DNA from: an uncultured Arthrobacter sp.
GTDB lineage: Bacteria; Actinomycetota; Actinomycetes; Actinomycetales; Micrococcaceae
DNA length: 56,806 nt
Assembly: GCF_902805515.1 (NCBI RefSeq)
Contig: NZ_CADCTE010000016.1
Location: 1 to 56,806 of the forward strand
Reading direction: 5' to 3'
The notes under the pieces were generated by a model. The model was not told the origin of the DNA. It saw only the letters and a program-made list of their open reading frames with translations, and did not search any database. Below are positions 38,018-47,007 of the stretch, one piece after another. Numbering within the stretch: position 1 is the stretch's first letter; every line of letters starts with the position of its first letter. The translations under genes were made by a program, and so were the position numbers.

Positions 38018-38647
38018 ATGAGCGCAGGGCACGGGACAGGCACGGCTCCAACGGCTGGCGGGGCCTCGGGCGCTGCACCGGCGCCCCCTCCTCCGCCCTT
38101 CCGAAAGGCCCTGTCCCGAAAAGCCCTGTTCCGACGGGTCCTCCCGGCAGTGGGGCTTGCCGCTGCGGGACTGACCGCCGCCTTGCTGCTTGATCCCGGA
38201 CCGCTGGGAAGGACCCATAACTCGGGTGCAGGCGTTTGCATGCCGAAGCCGGACCAGGGCTCTGCGGCGGCGGGCCAGATTTTCCTGGTCAACAGTTCGC
38301 GGCACCCCGTGACGCTGGAGAAGGTCGAACTGCAGGAGCCGCAGGGCCTCGACCTCGTCGAGGCACACCTGCTGATGGTGCCGGAGGGCGCTGGTGCCAC
38401 CTTCGGTGCCGGGTCGACAGTTCCACGCGATGATCAGCATCGCCGGTGGTGGGCCGCGGCCGAGCCGGCCGTGGGCAGCGAAATTCCTGCCGGGGCCACC
38501 GGGAACCTCATCCTGGCGGTCACCGACGGCGCCGGCGGGGGCGGCGGCGTCACCGAAGGTGCCCGGATTACCTACTCCACCGGATTCCGCAGCTACACGC
38601 TGACGTACGACTTCGGGATCACCCTCGCTTCCGGCGCGTGCCCCTGA
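38018..38647 (+). CDS. Membrane-anchored hypothetical protein
   Basis: From ATG 38018 (GAGGGGAAG site) the 209 residues show a Pro/Gly-rich cytoplasmic N-terminus, a basic segment (FRKALSRKALFRR), one TM helix at about 41-58 and an extracytoplasmic beta-rich domain with NSSRHPVTLEKVELQ and SYTLTYDFGITL. I recognise no family. The domain resembles small Ig-like or copper-chaperone folds in outline only. Confidence 0.6.
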   Translation: MSAGHGTGTAPTAGGASGAAPAPPPPPFRKALSRKALFRRVLPAVGLAAAGLTAALLLDPGPLGRTHNSGAGVCMPKPDQGSAAAGQIFLVNSSRHPVTLEKVELQEPQGLDLVEAHLLMVPEGAGATFGAGSTVPRDDQHRRWWAAAEPAVGSEIPAGATGNLILAVTDGAGGGGGVTEGARITYSTGFRSYTLTYDFGITLASGACP

Positions 38648-38769
38648 GCCCGCCGGGAAGCGAACGCCCCATCGGGGCGCACCGGGAGGAACCGGCGTAG
38701 GCTTGGTTTGCGGTCCGGTCTCCGGTATCCCGGGCTCGAAACCATCATCGCGGAGGGTGGCGAAAGAGG

Positions 38770-39608
38770 ATGGGCGTACGCGTTCGGGACCTGCTGGGCC
38801 GGCACTTGGGCGAGCTGCGGTATGAACCGACCGCCAAGCGCATCCGGGGGATGCTCGATGGCCAGACCCTCTTCGACAGCCGGAAGGCGTTGCTCGTCTG
38901 GGAACCACGGCGTGTCCTTCCCACCTATGCAGTCCCGGTGGGGGATGTTGCCTGCGAGCTGGTGCCGGAGGCCCCCGCTCCGGCTGTGTCGGGCCCCGAG
39001 GCGAAGATTGAACTTCCCGACGTCGCCACGAGCGCTCCGGTGCTGAGTCCCACCGTCCCGTTCCGGGTCCACGCCGGTGCCGGCGTTCCGCTGACGGGGC
39101 GGATGCCCGGAAGCGCCGCAGCCGCCGAGGCATTCCGCCCGGACGATGCGGACCTGCGGGATTACGTTCTCTTTTCCTTCGACTCGCTCGACGCGTGGCT
39201 TGAAGAGGATGAGGAGATCATCGGGCATCCGCGGGATCCCTACTGGCGGGTCGACCGGCGCCGCAGTTCCCTTGAGGTCGAACTGCGGCTCGACGGGCAC
39301 ACGCTCGCCTCGACGAAGCGCCCGATGCTGGTGTTCGAGACGATGCTGCCCGCTACTACTTCCCGGCAGACGCCGTCCGGGTGCCGCTTGTCCCCAGTGA
39401 CACCCGCTCGATCTGCCCGTACAAGGGCCGGGCCCGCTACTTGAACGCCGAGCTGCCCGAACGGACCTACCCCGACCTCGCCTGGACCTATGCCGAGCCG
39501 TTCATCGAAACCGCTGATCTTCAGGGGCTCGTCTGCTTCTTCGAAGAACGGGTAGATCTGCTGCTGGACGGCGTGCCGCAGCCGCGCCGCCGGACACCCT
39601 GGAGCTGA
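38770..39608 (+). pseudogene. Tandem DUF427 protein, frameshifted
   Basis: Two DUF427 domains are encoded. The first (RVRDLLGRHLGELRYEPTAKRI) and the start of the second (EVELRLDGHTLASTKRPMLVFETMLP) are in one frame. The rest (RYYFPADAVRVPL, SICPYKGRARYLNAELP) continues from about 39346 in the -1 frame and ends at 39608. A single missing base in the LPxRYY region explains this. No slippery heptamer is visible, so programmed frameshifting is unlikely; sequencing error cannot be excluded. The last 107 nt overlap the CtaG-like gene on the opposite strand. Confidence 0.8.
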
Positions 39609-40386
39609 CCGGACCGCCGGCAGTCCCGAGCCCGTCACGGTGCTTGCGGACATACTCCTGGGCGCAGAACACGGTAATCAGTGCCGCCTCGACCAGTGCG
39701 CCGCCGTAGTACATCAGGTAGGCCCCGGTTTCGGCCTGGCTTGTGGGAACCCCCGGCGGTGGATACGCGTAGAGGTATTTCGCGAGGACGCCGTGCCCGG
39801 CGAGCGCGGCGAGGAGCACCGCCGTCCGCAGGGGGAACCCGGCCCGGTGCGGGTTCGGGTCGACGCCGATGAGCGCGTTGGTGAAAAGGCACCCCGCCAG
39901 GAGGAAATGAAGCTGAACCGCCGCATGCCCGGCCCCGGAGCCGAGGAGAGCCGCAGCCGGCGTGGTGTACAGAAGCCAGAGCCCGCCGGTGTTCAGGACG
40001 CCGGCCGAAACCGGATGGGCAAGTACGCGCAGGGGCGGAGATCTGAGGAGGCCGGACAGCCGGCGGGCGCGCCCGACGGCGAGCGCCCGCAGGGCCAGCG
40101 TGACCGGTGCGGCCAGAACCAGCAGGAGCGGGGCTGCCATGCCCACCAGAAGATGGGAGCCCATATGGGCCGGAAAGCTCCCTGTGGTCGGACCTGCGGC
40201 CGGGTTGAGGAAACCGAGGGCGGCCGCGCCTACCCCCACCGACCAGAGCACGCTGCGGTACACCGGCCAGGGCCGTCCCGCGCGCCGGGCTCCGGCGGCC
40301 GCTGCCAGATAGAGCGCCAGCGCGGCCAGGAACGGGAGGGCTCCAAGCAGCAGGAAGCCGGGACCCGCGCCGGAGTGCTCATGCAT
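39502..40386 (-). CDS. CtaG-type cytochrome c oxidase assembly membrane protein
   Basis: The 294 residues begin MHEHSGAGPG, followed by about seven TM segments. Family marks are FPAHMGSHLLVGMAAPLLLVLAAPVTLALRAL, HFLLAGCLFTNALIGVDPNPHR and the later MYYGGALVEAALITVF, as in caa3-type (PF09678) assembly factors that help insert copper into oxidase. Several His residues lie in TM edges. The start overlaps the DUF2243 stop by 8 nt. Its 3' end overlaps the frameshifted DUF427 gene. Confidence 0.87.
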   Translation of the reverse strand: MHEHSGAGPGFLLLGALPFLAALALYLAAAAGARRAGRPWPVYRSVLWSVGVGAAALGFLNPAAGPTTGSFPAHMGSHLLVGMAAPLLLVLAAPVTLALRALAVGRARRLSGLLRSPPLRVLAHPVSAGVLNTGGLWLLYTTPAAALLGSGAGHAAVQLHFLLAGCLFTNALIGVDPNPHRAGFPLRTAVLLAALAGHGVLAKYLYAYPPPGVPTSQAETGAYLMYYGGALVEAALITVFCAQEYVRKHRDGLGTAGGPVSSRVSGGAAAARRPAADLPVLRRSRRAPEDQRFR

Positions 40387-40882
40387 CGGGCCGGGCCGCC
40401 CTCGTGCCGCTTCCGGTCCTCCGGCGCCGGCGGGCAATGACTCCGGCAAGGACGGCGCCGAACAGCAGCAGGGCCAGGGCCGCCGCGTTCCAGACCAGGT
40501 CGTAGGGAAGCACGTCCACGCCATACCGGATCTGATGAAACCGGAGCACCTTGTGGTTGATGAGCCCATCGAACAGCTGAAACCCGCCGGCGCCAAGGAA
40601 CAGCCCGGCCAGGGCGGCGCCGGCCGACGCCGTTCCACGGCGGAGTGTGGAGGCCAGCAGAAAGAATCCGGCGATGAGCAGGAACAGTTCAAGGGCGTGC
40701 AGCACCCCGTCCGACACCAGGCCGACTGTGCCTCCGGCCCGGTCGTAGAAGTGATGCCAGGCCAGCAGCTGGTGAAAGACGATTTCGTCCACGGCGGCCA
40801 TCACCCCCACCCCGATCATCACTCCCGCCCACATCGAACGGTCCCGGCGCAGCGGCAGGCGCTCTTTGGCATCGGTTGGCAA
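40379..40882 (-). CDS. DUF2243 membrane protein
   Basis: The 167-residue protein (TTG start at 40882 with GGAGG upstream; an ATG at 40834 is the alternative) has about four TM helices. The conserved His residues are in MAAVDEIVFHQLLAWHHFYD and FDGLINHKVLRFHQIRYGV. DUF2243 proteins commonly sit next to CtaG-like assembly factors, as here, suggesting a shared role in metal or haem handling for respiration (inference). Confidence 0.82.
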   Translation of the reverse strand: MPTDAKERLPLRRDRSMWAGVMIGVGVMAAVDEIVFHQLLAWHHFYDRAGGTVGLVSDGVLHALELFLLIAGFFLLASTLRRGTASAGAALAGLFLGAGGFQLFDGLINHKVLRFHQIRYGVDVLPYDLVWNAAALALLLFGAVLAGVIARRRRRTGSGTRAARPDA

Positions 40883-41187
40883 TCCTCTGTCCTCCCTCCG
40901 GGGCCTGCGTCGATCCCGCGCCGCCCGGCAGCTCACCCCGGCCTCCCACCGGGGCCGGCCCTTTCCCAGCCTCGCACGCCGCAGCCCGCAGGTCCGGGCG
41001 CCGGGCGGACGCGATTTCCCTTGCCGCACGGCGCGGGCAATGGCAGGAGTCCCTACGTGCGGCGTGCCGCTTTACTTTCCTCCCGGGCCGCCGGACATTT
41101 AACGGGACGCACCGCGCCGGGAACCGCCCGGCGATGCCGCACCGGACCGCCGGGCGGGAAGATCACTCCAGGAACGGGTCATCCACA
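40883..41187. other. Divergent intergenic region, no gene seen
   Basis: These 305 nt lie between the DUF2243 TTG start and the DUF2087 GTG start. Only short GC-rich inverted repeats are visible (for example GTCCG/CGGAC at 40992 and 41006); I see no convincing promoter or RNA. Confidence 0.45.
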
Positions 41188-41691
41188 GTGAACAGCTGGC
41201 AACAGGTCCTGGCCGCCCTGGCCAATGAAAAAGTCCGCATTGTGTTTGCCGAACTGGTGCTTGAGGACGCTCGCCGAAGGGGCATTGCGGTGCCCGGGGC
41301 GAAGCGCACCAAGGCGCTGGACCAGCTCGCTGCCGCCGGTCTTGCGGTCCGGGAGGACGGCTGGTCCCCCAACCCCTCGATCTTCCGGGCGCTCCTCGAG
41401 GCCTCCGGAGGCACCGCACGCAGGGAGGGCATCGAGCGTTTCCTCGTGGCCGGCAGGATCGACCAGTACCCGGCGAACAAGCGCCAGCGCCACGACCTGC
41501 TGCGGTGGATCGCCGGGAAGGCGTTCACTCCCGGGGAGGAGCTGTCAGAGAGGGAGGTCAACGAGCGCCTTGAGGGGTACACCTCCGACCACGTCACGCT
41601 GCGCCGCTACCTGGTGGATGCCGAACTCCTTGAAAGGACCCGGACCGGCAGCGCCTACTCCCCCGTCACGGAGGGCTCCGGCGGGAGCTGA
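41188..41691 (+). CDS. DUF2087 domain transcription-factor-like protein
   Basis: The GTG at 41188 gives 167 residues. The N-terminal half (VLAALANEKVRIVFAELVLED) is a winged-helix-like segment resembling ArsR-type domains. The C-terminal DUF2087 includes RHDLLRWIAGKAFTPGEELSEREVNERL and DHVTLRRYLVDAELLERT. The family is thought to be regulatory; its target is unknown. The ribosome site (AGGAA) is rather distant, so the exact start is uncertain. Confidence 0.78.
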   Translation: MNSWQQVLAALANEKVRIVFAELVLEDARRRGIAVPGAKRTKALDQLAAAGLAVREDGWSPNPSIFRALLEASGGTARREGIERFLVAGRIDQYPANKRQRHDLLRWIAGKAFTPGEELSEREVNERLEGYTSDHVTLRRYLVDAELLERTRTGSAYSPVTEGSGGS

Positions 41692-41762
41692 GACCGGCAG
41701 CCGGGAAGGTCGCGCCGGATCAGGACGGGCGTCGGCGGCACGGTGGACATAGACTGCCGTCC

Positions 41763-42482
41763 ATGGAGCGGAATCCGCCGGGCGGCCAGGGTGAGCCGGT
41801 ACTGCTCCGCCTGCCCTTTGACGGAAGGTGGCTGGCACAAAACAGTCCCGCACGGCGGGTGCCCAGCCACGGTACGGACCTGCTGGGCGGGCGGTACGCC
41901 ATCGACTTCGTCGGCGTCGACTCCCGCCACCGGACTGCATTCTCCAGCGACTGGCGGACCTTCGCCGCCACCGAACCCCCCGACCGGTTCGTCGCCTGGG
42001 GCCAGCCGGTGCTCGCCCCTGCCGGTGGCGTCGTCGTCGGAGTCCACGACGGCGAACCGGACCACGCCGCCCGGCGCTCGCAGCTTGCACTCCTGCCCTA
42101 TGCGCTGGGCCAGCCTGCGCGCCTGCGCCAGGGCGTGGCCCCGGTGGCGGGCAACCACGTCGTGATCCGCCTGGGGCACGCGCCGGCCTTCGTCGCCCTG
42201 GCGCATCTGCGGGCCGGATCCATCGACGTGGCCCCCGGCGAGGAGGTCTCCGCCGGTCAGCACCTCGCCGCCTGCGGGAACTCGGGCAACTCGACCCAGC
42301 CGCACCTCCACCTCCAGGTGATGGACGGCCCGGACGCCTCCACCGCCCGCGGTCTTCCGATGGCCTTCGCCCGCTTCCGGGAATGGCCCCGCGGACCGGG
42401 CTCCTCCCGGATCCGCGATGCCGGCCTGCCGCAGGAAGGCGCCGTCGTCGAGGCGCTGCCTCCGGACGGTGCTGGGGGCTAG
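41763..42482 (+). CDS. M23-like peptidase domain protein without a signal peptide
   Basis: The 239 residues contain the LytM/M23 ligand set: H36 in SHGTDLLGG with D48 in YAIDFVG, then H148 in ALAHL and the HLHLQV motif (181-186). The spacing between the first His and Asp (12 residues) is longer than the usual four, with the inserted GGRYAI typical of one actinobacterial subgroup. No signal peptide or TM helix is visible, so export is unclear. It may act on peptides inside the cell or be exported non-classically. Confidence 0.8.
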   Translation: MERNPPGGQGEPVLLRLPFDGRWLAQNSPARRVPSHGTDLLGGRYAIDFVGVDSRHRTAFSSDWRTFAATEPPDRFVAWGQPVLAPAGGVVVGVHDGEPDHAARRSQLALLPYALGQPARLRQGVAPVAGNHVVIRLGHAPAFVALAHLRAGSIDVAPGEEVSAGQHLAACGNSGNSTQPHLHLQVMDGPDASTARGLPMAFARFREWPRGPGSSRIRDAGLPQEGAVVEALPPDGAGG

Positions 42483-42502
42483 GAGCGGCTCCCGGAACTT
42501 GT

Positions 42503-42548
42503 CATACCTAGCACTGCTATGGTTCGATACCCTTTACTTCTAGGTATG
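42503..42548. promoter_or_regulatory. 9-bp inverted repeat upstream of the padR-type gene
   Basis: CATACCTAG (42503-42511) and CTAGGTATG (42540-42548) are exact inverted copies separated by 28 nt, ending 9 nt before the GTG start. The position suggests PadR autoregulation, with two half-sites about three helical turns apart. Confidence 0.6.
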
Positions 42549-42556
42549 GAGGCGCA

Positions 42557-42919
42557 GTGCGCATCGACAAGGACCTGGTCGCCGCTTCGGCAACCCCACT
42601 GGTGCTGGGGATTCTGTCGGACGGCGACCTGTACGGGTACGCGATCCTGAAACGCGTGGGCGAGCTGTCCGGCGGGGGCATGCAGTGGACCGACGGGATG
42701 CTCTATCCCCTGCTGCACCGGCTGGAACGCCTCGGCTACGTCTCATCCTCATGGGGCACCTCGGAGGCCGGACGCCGCCGCAAGCACTACGCCATCACCC
42801 CCGCGGGCCGGGAGGCGTTCGCCGACCGGCAGGAGCAGTGGACGGTCGTGGCGGAGGCCCTTCGCCAGGTCTGGCACACCGCGCAACGCCCGCCCGCCGT
42901 CGTGCAGGGGTGGGCGTGA
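42557..42919 (+). CDS. PadR family transcriptional regulator
   Basis: The 120-residue protein has the PadR winged helix (LVLGILSDGDLYGYAILKRVGEL, MLYPLLHRLERLGYVSSSW and RRRKHYAITPAGREAF). The GTG start follows GGAGG. It overlaps by one base the downstream gene for a membrane protein with a HAAS-type prefix, the usual pairing for this kind of regulator. Ligand unknown. Confidence 0.92.
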   Translation: MRIDKDLVAASATPLVLGILSDGDLYGYAILKRVGELSGGGMQWTDGMLYPLLHRLERLGYVSSSWGTSEAGRRRKHYAITPAGREAFADRQEQWTVVAEALRQVWHTAQRPPAVVQGWA

Positions 42920-44265
42920 TGGAGCACGCGGAACTTGAGGCCCAGATCGACAGGTGGCGCGGCTACGTCCAGCGGCGCCAGGCCATCTCCCCCGCCGACG
43001 TCGATGAGCTGGAGGACCACCTGAGGGAACAGGTTGCCGACCGGCAGGCCACCGGACTGGACGACGAGGAGGCCTTCCTGGTGGCCATCAAGCGCCTGGG
43101 AAACCTCGATGCCGTCTCCCGCGAATTCGCCCGGGAACACTCCGACCGGCTGTGGAAGCAGCTCGTCCTGATGCCCGAGGATCCGGCGGACGCCGGGGCA
43201 CCGCCGTGGCGCGAACTGGCCATCGTGCTCGCGCTCGCCGTCGGCGCCGGCCTCGCCGTCAAGGCCGGCCTCACGTGGATCGAGGGTGGCGGAGTGCTGG
43301 CCCGCAACCTCGGGCTGCTCGTCCTGCCGTTCCTCACCGGATACTTCGCGTGGAAGCGGCGGCTGAACGCCCGGGTGGTGGTGGGCATCCTCGTCCCCTT
43401 CGCCGTCCTGGCCGTCGTCCTCAACGCCTACCCGTTCGCCTCCGGTGGCTCAACCGAAATGCTGGCCGTGCTCCACGCCCCGGTGGTGCTGTGGCTGCTG
43501 GCCGGAATCGCCTACGTCGGCGGCAGGTGGCGCTCGGATGGCCGGCGTATGGACTTCGCCCGGTTCACCGGCGAGCTCGTCATCTACTTCACCCTGCTGG
43601 CCCTCGGCGGGGCCGTCCTGACCGGGCTCACCTTCGCCGTCCTGCAGCTGGTTGGCGCCGACCTTGAACCGGTCCTCGAGAACTGGATTCTGCCGTTCGC
43701 CGTGCCCGGGGCGCTTGTCGTGGCGGCCTGGCTCGTTGAGGCCAAGCAGAACGTCGTGGAGAACATCGCCCCGGTCCTCACCCGGGTCTTCACCCCCCTG
43801 ACAATCGCCATGCTGCTGGCGGTGCTGGCCGTGCTCGCCGCCGTCGGCGGACTCGCGGAAGTCGACCGCGGGCTGCTGATCCTCATGGATGCGATCCTCG
43901 TGCTGGTGCTCTGCCTGCTGCTCTACGCGATCTCGGCCCGTAACTCGCTGGCGCCCCCCGGCGTGTTCGACGTGCTGCAGCTGGTGCTTGTCGCCGCAGC
44001 CCTCGCCGTCGACGCCGTGATGCTGACGGCGATGCTGACGCGCATTGCGGAGTTCGGCTTCAGTCCCAATAAGATCGCGGCGCTCGGGCTGAACCTGCTG
44101 CTGCTGATCCAGCTTGCCCGGACCGGGTGGCTGACGGTCGGATTCCTGCGCGGACGCCGCCCGTTCACCGCCCTGGAGCGCTGGCAGACCCGATATCTGC
44201 CGGTGTATGCGCTGTGGGCGGCCGTCGTGGTCCTGGCCTTCCCGCCCATCTTCGGCTTCGCCTGA
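42919..44265 (+). CDS. Membrane protein with HAAS-type N-terminal domain
   Basis: The 448 residues start at ATG 42919 (TGATG overlap with padR). Residues 1-90 resemble the permease-prefix/HAAS helical domain (LEDHLREQVADRQATGLDDEEAFLVAIKRLGNLDAVSREF), followed by about ten TM segments with no recognised transport motif. In such pairs the PadR repressor controls the membrane protein; the function of the membrane domain is unknown. Confidence 0.82.
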   Translation: MEHAELEAQIDRWRGYVQRRQAISPADVDELEDHLREQVADRQATGLDDEEAFLVAIKRLGNLDAVSREFAREHSDRLWKQLVLMPEDPADAGAPPWRELAIVLALAVGAGLAVKAGLTWIEGGGVLARNLGLLVLPFLTGYFAWKRRLNARVVVGILVPFAVLAVVLNAYPFASGGSTEMLAVLHAPVVLWLLAGIAYVGGRWRSDGRRMDFARFTGELVIYFTLLALGGAVLTGLTFAVLQLVGADLEPVLENWILPFAVPGALVVAAWLVEAKQNVVENIAPVLTRVFTPLTIAMLLAVLAVLAAVGGLAEVDRGLLILMDAILVLVLCLLLYAISARNSLAPPGVFDVLQLVLVAAALAVDAVMLTAMLTRIAEFGFSPNKIAALGLNLLLLIQLARTGWLTVGFLRGRRPFTALERWQTRYLPVYALWAAVVVLAFPPIFGFA

Positions 44266-44270
44266 GCGGG

Positions 44271-44678
44271 TCAGCCAAGGGCTGCGGCCAGTTCCCGGCA
44301 GGCGTTCTCGCACCGTCGGCAGGCCTCGGCGCAGATCCTGCAGTGTTCGTGCATCGAGGCGTGGGTTTCGCATTCGTCGGCGCACGTGCGGCAGGCCGCC
44401 TCGCAGGCGGCCAGTACCGCCCGGGTGAGGTTGGCGTCGTAGGCGGTGTGGCGGGACAGCACCTTGCCGGTGGCTGCACAGATATCGGCGCAGTCGAGGT
44501 CCGTGCGGATGCACTTGGTGAGGTGCGCCACGGAGTCCTCGCTCAGGCACGCGTCGGCACACGCGGTACAGGTCTGGGCGCATTCGAAGCACGCAGTGAT
44601 GCATTCGATGAGCCGGTCCCGGTCGATACCTCCCAGGTCCTTGGGGTACGTCTCAAGCATTGCGGCAATGGTGCTCAT
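44271..44678 (-). CDS. Four-helix-bundle copper-binding (Csp-like) protein
   Basis: The 135-residue protein has 18 Cys spaced mostly as CxxxC/CxxC on predicted helices (CITACFECAQTC, CEAACRTCADEC, CRICAEACRRCENAC), plus a few His. This matches the DUF326/copper storage protein family, whose members hold many Cu(I) ions inside a four-helix bundle. There is no Tat or Sec signal, so a cytosolic Csp3-type role is inferred. It converges on the membrane-protein gene (5-nt gap). Confidence 0.9.
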   Translation of the reverse strand: MSTIAAMLETYPKDLGGIDRDRLIECITACFECAQTCTACADACLSEDSVAHLTKCIRTDLDCADICAATGKVLSRHTAYDANLTRAVLAACEAACRTCADECETHASMHEHCRICAEACRRCENACRELAAALG

Positions 44679-44973
44679 GGGTCTGCTCCTTCTGCGGAAG
44701 TCCGGGGTGTGGCCGGCGGATCCGGCCGCCCGTGGCCACCACGGTAGCCATCGGCGCCCTGCGCTGCCAGCAGATTTCGGAAACTGCGTGCGCGGGCAGG
44801 TGGTCGGATTCCTGTGCTCCGCATCGCGTAGTTGGGGGCCCTCGGGTTAGGCCCTCTCCAGCCGGTGTGCAAGGGAAAAACAAGGGCACACGTGGTGGGC
44901 GCGAGGGCTAGGGTCGGTAGCGTCGGAGCCCCGGGCACACCCTTGAAGAGCCCTTACCGGGAAGGTGAGATCC
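44679..44973. other. Divergent intergenic region between csp-like and esterase-like genes
   Basis: In 295 nt I see an inverted repeat GTGTGC/GCACAC (44865-44870 with 44886-44891), which may be an operator, and otherwise no gene. Confidence 0.4.
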
Positions 44974-46287
44974 ATGGATGAAGAGGCAGCATCGATCCGG
45001 GCAGCGGCGCGGCCGCTGTCCTCGGAGACCGACCTTGACCCGCTGCTGGAGCGCATCGGCGATGCCCGGTACGTCCTTATTGGTGAAGCGTCGCACGGCA
45101 CCCACGAGTTTTATGCCTGGCGGGCGGCGCTCTCCCGGCGCCTGATCGAGGAAAAGGGATTCTCCTTCGTCGCAGTGGAGGGCGACTGGCCGGACTGTTA
45201 CGCCGTCCAGCGCTCTGTGACCTGCGCGCAGGAGGCGCCGGAGGATCCGCGTGAGGCCCTGAGGGGCTTCGACCGCTGGCCGACCTGGATGTGGGCCAAT
45301 GACGAGGTGGCGGACTTCGCCCGGTGGCTGCGGAATGGAAATGCCGCCCGTGAGCCGGACCGGCGGGTCGGTTTCTACGGTCTCGATGTCTACAGCCTGT
45401 GGGAGTCGCTTCGGGCGGCCCTTGAATACCTTGAGGAGCACCACCCGCAGCACGTCGGGGCCGCACATGAGGCCTTCCGCTGCCTTGAGCCCTACGCCGA
45501 AGATCCCCAGTCCTATGCCCGCGCCGCGCAATGGGTTCCCGATGGGTGCGAGCCCGAGGTCCTGAGACTGCTGGCTGAACTCCGTTCCTCCATCGCCGAC
45601 GACGGCGGAGGCGACCGGTCCAGCCGCTTCAATGCCGAACAGAACGCCCGGTCCGCAGCGGGGGCGGAGGCCTACTACCGGGTGATGGTGAAGGGCGGAC
45701 CCGATTCCTGGAACGTGCGGGACCGGCACATGGTGGAGACGCTCGAGGAACTGATGAAGCATCACGGCCCCGATGCCAGGGCCATCGTGTGGGAGCACAA
45801 CACCCACATCGGTGATGCCCGCTGGACGGACATGGCCGACGCAGGCATGGTCAACGTCGGCCAGCTGGTCCGCGAGGCCCATGCCCCGGAGGACGTGGTG
45901 CTCGTCGGTTTCGGCACCCACTCCGGACACGTGCTCGCCGCCTCACGGTGGGGCGCACCCGTCCGATCAATGACTCTGCCGGCGGCGCGGAAGGGAAGCG
46001 TCGAACGCCTCCTCCACAATGTCCTGGGGGCAGGCAGTTCGGCCCTTTTCGTTTTCGATGGCGGGGAAGCCGAATGGGCCGCGGACTTCAGGGGCCACCG
46101 AGCCATCGGTGTGGTCTACCACCCCCATGCGGAGCGGTGGGGAAACTACGTGCCGACCGTGCTCAACCGACGGTATGACGCCTTCCTGTGGCTCGATGAG
46201 ACGACGGCGCTGGCACCGCTGCAGGAACCCTCCAAGACGGGAGCGGACCGCTCCGGCGAGTTGGAAACCTGGCCCAGCGGCACCTAG
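44974..46287 (+). CDS. Erythromycin esterase family protein
   Basis: From ATG 44974 the 437 residues show the family motifs VLIGEASHGTHEFY (35-47; Glu38, His41, His44), VAVEGDWPDCYAVQ (67-79) and WEHNTHIGDARWTDM. EreA/EreB-type enzymes hydrolyse macrolides, but most members of this broad family have other or unknown substrates, so no resistance phenotype should be assumed. It is a single-gene unit. Confidence 0.88.
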   Translation: MDEEAASIRAAARPLSSETDLDPLLERIGDARYVLIGEASHGTHEFYAWRAALSRRLIEEKGFSFVAVEGDWPDCYAVQRSVTCAQEAPEDPREALRGFDRWPTWMWANDEVADFARWLRNGNAAREPDRRVGFYGLDVYSLWESLRAALEYLEEHHPQHVGAAHEAFRCLEPYAEDPQSYARAAQWVPDGCEPEVLRLLAELRSSIADDGGGDRSSRFNAEQNARSAAGAEAYYRVMVKGGPDSWNVRDRHMVETLEELMKHHGPDARAIVWEHNTHIGDARWTDMADAGMVNVGQLVREAHAPEDVVLVGFGTHSGHVLAASRWGAPVRSMTLPAARKGSVERLLHNVLGAGSSALFVFDGGEAEWAADFRGHRAIGVVYHPHAERWGNYVPTVLNRRYDAFLWLDETTALAPLQEPSKTGADRSGELETWPSGT

Positions 46288-46362
46288 TCGATACCGCCTG
46301 ACGGGGTGGTCCTGGGGCGGTCCGGCTGGCCCGGGCGGCGCCCGCCCCGGGGGGCCGCCGGA

Positions 46363-47007
46363 TCAGTGGGCGGCGTGGAAGCGGCGGCGGCGGTACCGGG
46401 GCTCCTCGATCTCGTCGAGGACCGCCAGGGCGAGGTCGGCCGCGGAGATTGTCGATTTCCCCTCCGCGTCGGCGAGCAGGACGTCGTCACTGAGACGGTA
46501 GCTGCCCTTTTCCTCCGCGGGGGCCCAGGCGCCGAAGCTCACCGGAGGACTGACGTAGAACCAGTCGACGTTTTCCGGCGAATTCTTGAGCATCTCAAGG
46601 AGCGCGATGCCGGTCTCCACCTCCAGGCGCACGGGCTCGGGCACCGTGCTGACGTCGTAGAGCCGGGGCCCCTCCGGTGCGACAAGGAGCGAGGAAGCGC
46701 CTCCCATGACGCCGAGGCGGATCCCGGTTCCGGCGGTCAGTGCGATCAGGCCCTCCACCAGACCTTCCTCCTGGCCCGCCATCTCTCCGCGGGGGGCCAC
46801 GCTCTCGAAGACGACATCACTTCCGGCCACGACCGTTTCGAGGAAATCCGGGTTAAGCACCGATCCAGGAGTATAAGTGACCCCCGGAAGCGGGTCCGCC
46901 GGCCGGTTCCGGCTCACTACGACGACGTCGTGGCCGCGCCGCTGCGCCTCCCCGGCGACGGCGCTTCCTGTATAGCCGGTTCCCCCAAGTACGGTGATGC
47001 GCGCCAT
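46363..47007 (-). CDS. NAD(P)-binding, NmrA/SDR-like protein
   Basis: The start at 47007 (MARITVLGGTGYTGSAV) has AGGGAG upstream. The 214 residues show the Rossmann GGTGYTG motif, R-N after strand 2, a conserved acid-rich region and the YVSPPVSFGAW segment typical of atypical SDRs of the YwnB/azoreductase-like group. There is no YxxxK. Role unknown; it may be a redox or quinone-responsive protein. Confidence 0.86.
   Translation of the reverse strand: MARITVLGGTGYTGSAVAGEAQRRGHDVVVVSRNRPADPLPGVTYTPGSVLNPDFLETVVAGSDVVFESVAPRGEMAGQEEGLVEGLIALTAGTGIRLGVMGGASSLLVAPEGPRLYDVSTVPEPVRLEVETGIALLEMLKNSPENVDWFYVSPPVSFGAWAPAEEKGSYRLSDDVLLADAEGKSTISAADLALAVLDEIEEPRYRRRRFHAAH

Noticed and set aside
39340-39365. 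Programmed -1 frameshift in the tandem DUF427 gene
   Set aside because: No slippery heptamer or downstream stimulatory hairpin is evident; a mutation or sequencing error is simpler.
44974-46287. Macrolide resistance gene
   Set aside because: The family is broad and most members are not shown to act on macrolides; neighbours give no resistance context.
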